Shown piece after piece: positions 1 to 4,992 of a DNA stretch of 5,207 nucleotides. The notes under the pieces were generated by a model. That model was not told where the DNA came from. It worked only from the letters and a program-made list of their open reading frames with translations, and searched no databases. This DNA is from an uncultured bacterium (GTDB lineage: Bacteria; Planctomycetota; Phycisphaerae; Phycisphaerales; SM1A02): positions 1-5,207 of the forward strand of contig CAIWNO010000299.1 of NCBI GenBank assembly GCA_903914045.1, read 5' to 3'. Position 1 is the first letter of the stretch; every line of letters starts with the position of its first letter. The translations under genes were made by a program, and so were the position numbers.

Positions 1-679
1 CCTCCACATAAGGTCGCTCGCGCAAGGACAACACTTGTCCGCGTACCACTCGCGACATGGTCAACCAACCCACGCCAGAAATGGCGACAAGCATGGTGAA
101 AAAATTCAACACTTGCCGCGAGGTCGGCGCAAAGTCTCCCAAGGCGCGCTCGGCGAATCCATCTACGGCAACTCCGAGCAACGTGACCAACAACATGGAT
201 GGCAACGCGTACAACACGTCAACTGATCGCATGAGCACGCTGTCCACGCGACCGCCAAACCACGCCGCAGCCGCACCCCACAATACGCCAACCGCGGTGG
301 CCACCAATGCAGCCGAAATACCGAGCGACAAACTAATCACGCTTCCAGCGCATAAACGCGCAAACACATCGCGGCCAAGGCGATCTGTTCCAAGCAGCAT
401 GGCGGGCACATATTGATTGGCTTCGCGGGCATGTTGCGCGCGCTGCAACGCCACGTCATCCGCCATCCATGCTGGAGGCATCAAACTTAATTGCAAATTG
501 CCCGCGGCCCAGCGTGGTGCGGAAACATTTCCACTAAGCGTGACTTCGCCAAATGCCCACGGCGTTGACAACGCAAGCACGGCAAGCAAAGCAACCAACA
601 ACCACACGCCAATACCCAATCGATTTTTATTTGCGCGCGCTCCGCGCGTTGATGTGGCAACTTGCGTTTGCTGATTCAC
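1..679 (-). CDS. oppC: OppC/DppC-family ABC transporter permease, N-terminal part (runs off the left edge)
   Basis: This is an inner-membrane permease subunit of a peptide/nickel-type ABC importer; family members pair with an OppB-type subunit and take substrate from a periplasmic binding protein. The frame gives 226 residues before the window ends. Visible are a first membrane segment (about 21-42), a periplasmic stretch, the hallmark LLGTDRLGRDVFARL (95-109), further hydrophobic segments (about 113-141, 153-172, 193-208), and RGQVLSLRERPYVE (213-226), which leads into the EAA loop that contacts the ATPase; the cut falls at its first residue. A loop of about 20 residues (173-192) between two membrane segments looks longer than in typical OppC. 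There is no in-frame ATG near the N-terminus. The frame is open from 781, and candidate starts are GTG at 679 (used here), GTG at 700, TTG at 706 and TTG at 748, none with a clear ribosome site. The family is secure; the start and substrate are not. No oppB-like gene lies upstream. Confidence 0.9.
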   Translation of the reverse strand, partial: MNQQTQVATSTRGARANKNRLGIGVWLLVALLAVLALSTPWAFGEVTLSGNVSAPRWAAGNLQLSLMPPAWMADDVALQRAQHAREANQYVPAMLLGTDRLGRDVFARLCAGSVISLSLGISAALVATAVGVLWGAAAAWFGGRVDSVLMRSVDVLYALPSMLLVTLLGVAVDGFAERALGDFAPTSRQVLNFFTMLVAISGVGWLTMSRVVRGQVLSLRERPYVE

Positions 680-822
680 ATCTGCTTGGTTGGCGTCCAC
701 TGCCAAAGAATACGCTGATTCAATTTTGCCATGCGCCGCTGGCCGCAAAAATAGGACAGGCGCAATTGGAAGGACTAGCGTTCAAACGGCAACATTGACT
801 GTGTAACCTCAATTGATTCCGC

Positions 823-845
823 GTCGTGCCAACGGTTTCCACGAC
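823..845 (-). terminator. Short hairpin between the helical membrane protein gene and oppC
   Basis: GTCGTG and CACGAC form a perfect 6-bp inverted repeat around an 11-base loop, 14 bases past the stop codon of the 860-1690 gene in the direction of transcription. No T-tract follows, so it is not a classical intrinsic terminator; it could be a weak attenuator, an mRNA 3'-end structure, or chance. The rest of the 680-859 interval shows no convincing promoter, no small gene and no repeat. Confidence 0.22.
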
Positions 846-859
846 TATCAAGTAGGCGA

Positions 860-1690
860 CTAAGGATTGATTAAGGCTGGTTTGGAAGCCGGCTCATTGT
901 CATCGCCGCGCGGACGCCCGCCCAAACTACCCATGGCGCCACCCATGGCCCCACCCATGACGCCACTTGCGCCGCCAGATCTTCGTCCAAATTTCGGGTC
1001 CTCGCCTTTGCGGATGGTCTGGATAATGTCGGCGATGGTTTTATCCCGATCACGAATATCTTCTTGCAATTTCTTGCGCGCGTCCTTGAGCGATTTATCC
1101 AGCGCGACAAATTCAAATCCGCGCGCCTGAATGTCAAGTTCGACTTGCTTGTGCGCGTTCAGTTCAATGTCTTTCATAAGCGTTTCTTGCGCGGCAACAT
1201 CGCCATTTTTTTGAGCGACGTTCCAAGCCTCACCTAACTCACGAATTTTATTTTGCACACGAATGTCCTCCACGCGAACGCGATACAAATTGGGCTCGCG
1301 CTCTTTCATCATCGACAACCCCATGAGTTTGCGTGCTTCGCGCGCAAGCCGCTCACGCAATGCTTTGGGATCGCTCTGGCGAAGTTTGACCAACTCATCG
1401 GCCCACTGCGCGTTCACGTCGCGCGCCGTGGCAATGACTCGATCAATATCCTCCTCGCTTAATTCACGCCGTGCGCCTTCACCACCACGCCAACCGCCAC
1501 GATTCAATCCTTCGCCAGCGCGCTGCGGAGCGGCGTGTTCATCTTGCGCGCCTAGAGATGTATTTGGTTGCGCTGATTTTTCTTCTAGGCGCTCGGATTG
1601 CGGCGCGCCCAAGTGGAAAGCCGTGGTGGCCACCGCGGCAACGATCAGCATTCCAACCGCAACTCCCGCCACGAATGTTTTTGAAATCAT
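860..1690 (-). CDS. Membrane-anchored helix-rich protein with Gly/Met-repeat tail, third gene of the ECF sigma module
   Basis: This 276-residue protein has one N-terminal hydrophobic segment (about 6-27) with no lipobox cysteine, so it is a signal anchor or uncleaved signal peptide; most of the chain should lie in the periplasm. A polar Gly/Arg-rich linker (about 30-75) follows. Next comes a long charged helical, probably coiled-coil region (about 76-230) beginning ELSEEDIDRVIATA and containing MKEREPNLYRVRVEDIR. The tail (about 236-262) is rich in Gly and Met, with GGAMGGAMG. The layout recalls periplasmic Spy/CpxP-like or 'heavy-metal sensor' helical proteins that accompany ECF sigma factors, but no LTxxQ signature is visible, so this is analogy rather than assignment. 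The ATG overlaps the upstream stop by 4 bp (ATGA) and has a modest AGG 7 bases before it, which implies translational coupling to the putative anti-sigma factor. Its likely role is sensing or modulating that switch; the substrate or ligand is unknown. Confidence 0.75.
   Translation of the reverse strand: MISKTFVAGVAVGMLIVAAVATTAFHLGAPQSERLEEKSAQPNTSLGAQDEHAAPQRAGEGLNRGGWRGGEGARRELSEEDIDRVIATARDVNAQWADELVKLRQSDPKALRERLAREARKLMGLSMMKEREPNLYRVRVEDIRVQNKIRELGEAWNVAQKNGDVAAQETLMKDIELNAHKQVELDIQARGFEFVALDKSLKDARKKLQEDIRDRDKTIADIIQTIRKGEDPKFGRRSGGASGVMGGAMGGAMGSLGGRPRGDDNEPASKPALINP
930..965 (-). repeat. Three 12-bp tandem units coding the GGAM-type repeat
   Basis: On the plus strand the units read CCCATGGCGCCA, CCCATGGCCCCA and CCCATGACGCCA. 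They differ at one or two positions and encode the Gly-Gly-Ala-Met-type repeat in the tail of the 860-1690 product. The unit is a multiple of three, so gain or loss of copies keeps the reading frame and changes only tail length. Confidence 0.85.
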
Positions 1691-2091
1691 CGTCCAGCCT
1701 GCCCGGTGCCAAGCACGTTGCGCATTTCAAACGCCAAATCATCAAGACCCGCGCCTTGCGCGGACGCAAGTCCAATGAAATTCTCGTCGCCTGAAGAATT
1801 GGAGGAGGCTTCAAGAGCTGCCGCAAGCGAGCGATCATCCATCGGCGCATTCATGCGCGCGCCAGAAGTTTGCCACGCCAAAATGGCGCCGCCCGCCACA
1901 ATTAAAATGGCCGCGGCCGCCTTCCATTGAAATGATGTGCGCGAACCAATTCGGCCCACGACTTCTTGATTGGGCAAGTGCGCCACGCTGGCTTTAAAAA
2001 TGCGCGCGCTCAGACCGATTGGAATATCGCTAGCGCTGGCGTTCAGCGCGCGAAGTGTTCGAGCAAGTTCAAGATCGTCATGGGTTTCCAT
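1687..2091 (-). CDS. Single-pass membrane protein, probable anti-sigma factor of the adjacent ECF sigma
   Basis: The 134-residue product has a soluble N-terminal part (about 1-55) with ELARTLRALNASASDIPIGL, a single membrane helix (about 56-74, starting WKAAAAILIVAGG), and a C-terminal domain of about 60 residues. The N-terminus is predicted cytoplasmic and the C-terminus periplasmic. This size and topology, directly after an ECF sigma gene, fit a membrane anti-sigma factor that binds the sigma with its N-terminal helices. There is no HxxxCxxC zinc motif and no cysteine at all, so it is not a ZAS-type anti-sigma. The start at 2091 is chosen because AGGAG sits 7 bases before it; an earlier in-frame ATG at 2148 would add 19 basic residues with no such site. 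The gene begins 87 bp after the sigma stop and overlaps the next gene by 4 bp. The function is inferred from context and architecture, not from a recognised domain. Confidence 0.72.
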   Translation of the reverse strand: METHDDLELARTLRALNASASDIPIGLSARIFKASVAHLPNQEVVGRIGSRTSFQWKAAAAILIVAGGAILAWQTSGARMNAPMDDRSLAAALEASSNSSGDENFIGLASAQGAGLDDLAFEMRNVLGTGQAGR

Positions 2092-2098
2092 TGGTGTG

Positions 2099-2103
2099 CT
2101 CCT
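2099..2103 (-). promoter_or_regulatory. Strong ribosome binding site of the putative anti-sigma gene
   Basis: The minus strand reads AGGAG with 7 bases to the ATG at 2091. It is the best Shine-Dalgarno match seen in the window and decides the start against the upstream ATG at 2148. It contrasts with the sigma gene, which has no recognisable site, and suggests that the membrane partner is translated more efficiently than the sigma. Confidence 0.8.
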
Positions 2104-2178
2104 GAAGCCTACCCAACGGGGCGGGCGGTTTTTTGTTGCAACTCGCATGCAAAAGAAAGCAAGTATCGGACTTGAATT

Positions 2179-2754
2179 TCATAGTGAATCGTCCCCCATG
2201 TGCCGGCGCATGAGGTCGCGCAATTTGCGAATTGCACGGTGATGGCGCGCCAAAAGCGTGCCCAGTGGCTCTGAAAGCATGACGGCGATTTGCTGAAAGC
2301 TCATGCCGCCTTGGTGGCGTAAATCAATAATGGCGCGGTCGGAATCGGGCAGTTGATCCATGGCTTCGCGCAAAGCGTGAATTTCCTCGGCGTTGGCCTT
2401 CTCGGCGACCGCTTTTTGCGGCGCGACATCAGTCAAAATATCGCTGTCCATGGGCTTGGCGTGCAACTTGCGTCGGCGCATCTCGTCGCGCAAACGGTTT
2501 ATGGCGATGCGAAAAATCCACGCCTGAAAATGTCCCTGCTCCACATAGTCGGCAAGTTTGCGCGCGATGGTGCAGAACACGCTCTGCGTTATTTCCTCGG
2601 CCAGTTCCTGATTGCGCGTGTTGGAACGCAAATACGCGTAGATGCGCGGCGACCAATATTCAACCACCACTCGCCACGCGGCGGCATCACCCTTGGCGGC
2701 GCGCGCCAGAATCTCGCGGTCAAATTCTTCTTCGGAATTCTGCACTACCAGCAA
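2179..2754 (-). CDS. ECF-type RNA polymerase sigma factor
   Basis: The product (191 residues from the TTG at 2754) is a two-domain ECF sigma factor, which binds core RNA polymerase and directs it to a dedicated promoter set. Region 2 spans about 30-96, with the core-binding helix ELAEEITQSVFCTIARKL (50-67) and the promoter-melting/-10 segment FQAWIFRIAINRLRDEMRR (77-95). A variable linker follows. Region 4 (about 128-182) holds LPDSDRAIIDLR and the helix-turn-helix MSFQQIAVMLSEPLGTLLAR that reads the -35 element. An in-frame TAG lies two codons before the TTG, so initiation must use TTG (2754), CTG (2751) or GTG (2745); no ATG is available and no clear ribosome site is seen. Downstream are a membrane protein, probably its anti-sigma, and a helical membrane-anchored protein. 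Upstream is the 13-bp repeat array. The family is certain; the exact ECF group and the regulon are unknown. Confidence 0.93.
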   Translation of the reverse strand: MLVVQNSEEEFDREILARAAKGDAAAWRVVVEYWSPRIYAYLRSNTRNQELAEEITQSVFCTIARKLADYVEQGHFQAWIFRIAINRLRDEMRRRKLHAKPMDSDILTDVAPQKAVAEKANAEEIHALREAMDQLPDSDRAIIDLRHQGGMSFQQIAVMLSEPLGTLLARHHRAIRKLRDLMRRHMGDDSL

Positions 2755-2795
2755 GTCTACAACTCAACACCTTCGCGGGTTCTTCTGAATGACAA

Positions 2796-2964
2796 ATTGC
2801 GCGGGCCTATTGCGTGGACAAATTGCGTGGAAAAATTACTTGGGCTTATTACTTGGGCTTATTACTTGGGCTTATTACTTGGGCTTATTACTTGGGCTCA
2901 TTACTTGGGCTCATTACTTGAGCTCATTACTTGAGCAGATTACTTGGGCACATTACTTACCAAG
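2796..2964. repeat. 13-bp tandem repeat array (13 in-register units)
   Basis: Reading the plus strand in 13-base steps from 2796, the first three units are ATTGCGCGGGCCT, ATTGCGTGGACAA and ATTGCGTGGAAAA. Four identical copies of ATTACTTGGGCTT follow (2835-2886), then two of ATTACTTGGGCTC, then ATTACTTGAGCTC, ATTACTTGAGCAG and ATTACTTGGGCAC. The last unit (2952-2964) keeps only ATTACTT. Identity is highest in the core and decays toward both ends, the usual picture of a minisatellite that expanded from its middle. The period is not a multiple of three and the array lies outside the minus-strand genes, so it is not a protein repeat. Units abut directly, so it is not a CRISPR. It fills most of the dnaB-to-sigma interval (2755-3011), in which I see no gene and no convincing promoter. 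Confidence 0.95.
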
Positions 2965-3011
2965 ATGAACGTGAAAGTCGACGCCATAAAGCCAATCGCA
3001 ATCACATTGAA

Positions 3012-4517
3012 TCACATGGGCATGCCATCAAAATCATCGCGCGCATTTGCGCCGCGATCATTTGGCCGCACCAAACGCGGCGGCGCGTCCCATGAATTCG
3101 CAGCAGGATTGTCGGATGCATCACGAAAGCGCGTCACGCGGCTGTCCCATGTCAAACGCACAACGCCGGTTGGTCCGTTGCGCTGCTTGGCAATGATCAA
3201 CTCCGCAAGTCCGCGCTTGTCTGGATTGGCTTCGCCCCAATCATCATCGCCTTGGTGGTAATACTCCTCGCGGTGCAACATCATGACCACGTCGGCGTCC
3301 TGTTCAATGCTGCCCGACTCGCGCAAGTCGCTCATCTGCGGACGGTGCCCCGGTCGATCCTCCGACTTGCGGCTGAGCTGGCTTAGACAAATCACCGGCA
3401 CCTCTAGTTCGCGCGCCATGGCTTTAATACCGCGGCTGATATCGCTGACTTCCACTTGACGATTTTCACTGCGCGTTCCCGCTGACATGAGTTGCAAATA
3501 GTCAATGAAGATTGCCTCAATGCCATGTTGCTCGCGCAAACGGCGCGCCTTGCTGCGCATGGACAACATGGTGAGTCCTGGCGTGTCGTCAATCCACACC
3601 TTGCTGGTCTTCATGGCTTCGCACGCCGCAAGCAGCGCGCGATAATCCTCGTTGCGCAACATGTTACGCCGCAAGCGCTGCGAATCAATTCCGCTTTTGC
3701 TGCACAACAAGCGCTGCACTAATTGTTGCTTACCCATTTCCAAACTAAACATGGCAACGGAGTGGCCCGCGGCCGCGGCATTCTCCATCATGTTCAACGC
3801 GAACGCGGTCTTGCCCATGCTGGGGCGCGCCGCCAACACAATCATTTCGCCCTTCTGCAAACCGCTTGTAATCTCGTCAAATTCAGCGAAACCGGTGGGC
3901 ATTCCGTTGAATGATTTTCCATCGCTGGTGTCGATCACTTTGATGGCGTGATCAAGCAACTCTTGCAATGTGGAGAATTGCGCGGACTCTCGACGCTGCG
4001 CGATTGCGAAGATGCGCTGCTCGGCGGCTTCCAAAACTTGTTGCGGAAGATCGGTCGAGGCTTGCGCGTCGGCAAGAATTTCTCCAGCCGCGCGGATCAA
4101 CTCGCGCAGCGTGGCCTTGTCGCGCACAAGGCGCGCGTACTCACTGGCGTGCGCCGCGGTGGGAACGCTCTCCGCAAGTTCCACCAAATACGCGGTGCCA
4201 CCAACATCATCAAGAATGCCGCGGTCAAGCAGTTGTTGATTTAGTTGCACCACATCAAGCGATGCGGTGCGATCCCAAATACCAACCATGGCTTCAAAGA
4301 TGGCGCCGTGCGCCGGGCGAAAAAAGTCGCCGCTGGTTCGCACCAACTGCACCACATCGCCAACCACTTTTGGATCGATTAAAATAGATCCAAGCAAACT
4401 CATTTCGGCTTCAATGGCGTGCGGCGGCGCGGCGTCTAAAAGACGTTGGGCGTCGCGCATGTCCATGCGCGGACGCGCGCGGTCAGACCCGCGATTGAAA
4501 GGCTGCTTTGGTTCCAT
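3012..4517 (-). CDS. dnaB: Replicative DNA helicase DnaB
   Basis: This is the hexameric ATP-dependent helicase that unwinds DNA at the replication fork and recruits primase. The 501-residue product is complete. The N-terminal DnaB domain (about 32-135) begins PPHAIEAEMSLLGSIL. The RecA-like C-terminal domain (about 205-465) has Walker A ARPSMGKTAF (230-239), the catalytic glutamate in SLEM (E260), Walker B IFIDYLQL (336-343), the SQLSR to QDADVVMMLHRE segment (379-417), and the arginine-finger region AKQRNGPTG (443-451). No intein interrupts the Walker A or other motifs. It is slightly longer than typical DnaB (about 450-470) because of an N-terminal basic extension (about 25 residues) and an Asp/Asn/Pro-rich, probably disordered tail (about 467-501). 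The ATG at 4517 has only a weak AGG 8 bases before it. The gene follows the HU gene by 54 bp with no clear promoter between, so the two are probably co-transcribed. Confidence 0.98.
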   Translation of the reverse strand: MEPKQPFNRGSDRARPRMDMRDAQRLLDAAPPHAIEAEMSLLGSILIDPKVVGDVVQLVRTSGDFFRPAHGAIFEAMVGIWDRTASLDVVQLNQQLLDRGILDDVGGTAYLVELAESVPTAAHASEYARLVRDKATLRELIRAAGEILADAQASTDLPQQVLEAAEQRIFAIAQRRESAQFSTLQELLDHAIKVIDTSDGKSFNGMPTGFAEFDEITSGLQKGEMIVLAARPSMGKTAFALNMMENAAAAGHSVAMFSLEMGKQQLVQRLLCSKSGIDSQRLRRNMLRNEDYRALLAACEAMKTSKVWIDDTPGLTMLSMRSKARRLREQHGIEAIFIDYLQLMSAGTRSENRQVEVSDISRGIKAMARELEVPVICLSQLSRKSEDRPGHRPQMSDLRESGSIEQDADVVMMLHREEYYHQGDDDWGEANPDKRGLAELIIAKQRNGPTGVVRLTWDSRVTRFRDASDNPAANSWDAPPRLVRPNDRGANARDDFDGMPM

Positions 4518-4549
4518 ATGAGTGGCCTAGAAAGTTGTGGAGTGAGTGA

Positions 4550-4573
4550 CCCGAAAGACTTCCCGAAAGACTT
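4550..4573. repeat. Perfect 12-bp tandem duplication at the HU stop codon
   Basis: CCCGAAAGACTT occurs twice head-to-tail on the plus strand (4550-4561 and 4562-4573) without a mismatch. The right-hand copy includes two bases of the HU stop codon, and the left-hand copy lies in the HU-dnaB spacer. This looks like a recent replication-slippage duplication; it does not alter either protein. Confidence 0.95.
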
Positions 4574-4880
4574 ACTGCGCGTTCGCAAGTTCTGCGGGCA
4601 CAACACCTTGTTCACGCATCAAGCGACCAGGCTTAAAGCGCACTGAACGCTTGGCCGGCACCTTGACAGGGACAAGTGTCTTTGGATTTTGCGCCATGCG
4701 CGGCGCGCGTTGACGAACTTCAAACACGCCGAAGTCGCGAAACTCAAGTCGATTGCCTTGGTTCAATTCTTCAATGACCGCGTCCAGAAATGCCTGAACA
4801 ATTTTTCGAGTCTCGCCACGATCCGCGCCAGTTTTTTGAGCGACTTGTTCAACCAATTCTTTTTTCGTGATCGTGATCAT
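4572..4880 (-). CDS. HU/IHF-family DNA-binding protein
   Basis: This is a small nucleoid protein that dimerises and bends DNA. The 102 residues cover the whole fold: the N-terminal helices MITITKKELVEQVAQKTGAD and ETRKIVQAFLDAVIEELN (dimerisation), the FRDFGVFEVRQRAPR strand segment (47-61), and the DNA-gripping arm with AQNPKT (63-68) and VPAKRSVRFKPGR (74-86). The intercalating proline (P66) is present, but the usual Arg of the RNP motif is Gln (Q64). A tail of about 15 residues follows the normal HU end. The ATG at 4880 is chosen because the protein then starts exactly like HU. An upstream in-frame TTG at 4934 would add 18 atypical residues and falls almost on the predicted transcription start. 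HU versus IHF subunit cannot be decided. The gene has its own promoter and precedes dnaB by 54 bp, so it probably heads that operon. Confidence 0.95.
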   Translation of the reverse strand: MITITKKELVEQVAQKTGADRGETRKIVQAFLDAVIEELNQGNRLEFRDFGVFEVRQRAPRMAQNPKTLVPVKVPAKRSVRFKPGRLMREQGVVPAELANAQ

Positions 4881-4891
4881 TTTTAAAGTGT

Positions 4892-4895
4892 CTCC
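4892..4895 (-). promoter_or_regulatory. Ribosome binding site of the HU gene
   Basis: The minus strand reads GGAG with 11 bases to the ATG at 4880. The spacing is slightly long, but it supports that start over the upstream TTG at 4934, which has no such site. Confidence 0.55.
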
Positions 4896-4942
4896 AAAAT
4901 TATTTTTCAAGGGAAAAGTAAAACATATTTCCAACGCTCCAC

Positions 4943-4972
4943 AGTATGGTCAAACAAGTGGGTTCAAGTCAA
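4943..4972 (-). promoter_or_regulatory. Sigma70-type promoter of the HU-dnaB unit
   Basis: On the minus strand a -35 box TTGACT (4972-4967) is separated by 18 bases from a -10 box CATACT (4948-4943), each close to the consensus. Transcription would start near 4936 and give a leader of about 55 bases before the HU start at 4880. It lies in the 112-bp gap after the nucleotidyltransferase gene, where a promoter is expected, and is the best promoter I can see in the window. Confidence 0.7.
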
Positions 4973-4992
4973 GAGCAAATTTCATCAACCAT

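Noticed and set aside
57..674. Plus-strand open frames at the left end
   Set aside because: The minus strand here encodes an unmistakable OppC-family permease; the plus frames are low-complexity shadows.
691..732. Small out-of-frame ATG reading frame (18 codons) upstream of and overlapping the oppC start region on the minus strand
   Set aside because: It has no ribosome site or recognisable product and lies in the frame adjacent to oppC; a leader peptide cannot be supported from sequence alone.
1263..1778. Plus-strand open frames opposite the helical protein gene, and similar ones opposite dnaB (for example 3968-4387)
   Set aside because: They are shadows of GC-rich minus-strand genes with Ser/Arg-rich or Ala-rich compositions, no domains and no ribosome sites.
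2108..2134. GC-rich run followed by six T on the plus strand, resembling an intrinsic terminator
   Set aside because: The GC run has no complementary arm to form a stem, and all neighbouring genes are on the other strand.
2136..2152. TTGCA/TGCAA inverted repeat between the sigma and anti-sigma genes
   Set aside because: A 5-bp stem with a 7-base loop is short enough to be chance, and no T-tract or conserved partner supports a function.
2353..2934. Long plus-strand open frame of 193 codons that ends inside the 13-bp array, with a hydrophobic repeat-encoded tail
   Set aside because: It is antisense to the well-supported ECF sigma gene, has no recognisable domain, and its tail is simply the 13-bp array read in rotating frames.
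2796..2964. CRISPR array
   Set aside because: The repeats are only 13 bp and abut with no spacers, and no cas gene is present.
4881..4934. Extended N-terminus of the HU protein from a TTG at 4934
   Set aside because: The added residues do not resemble HU, the TTG lies at the predicted transcription start, and an ATG with GGAG upstream at 4880 gives the canonical N-terminus.
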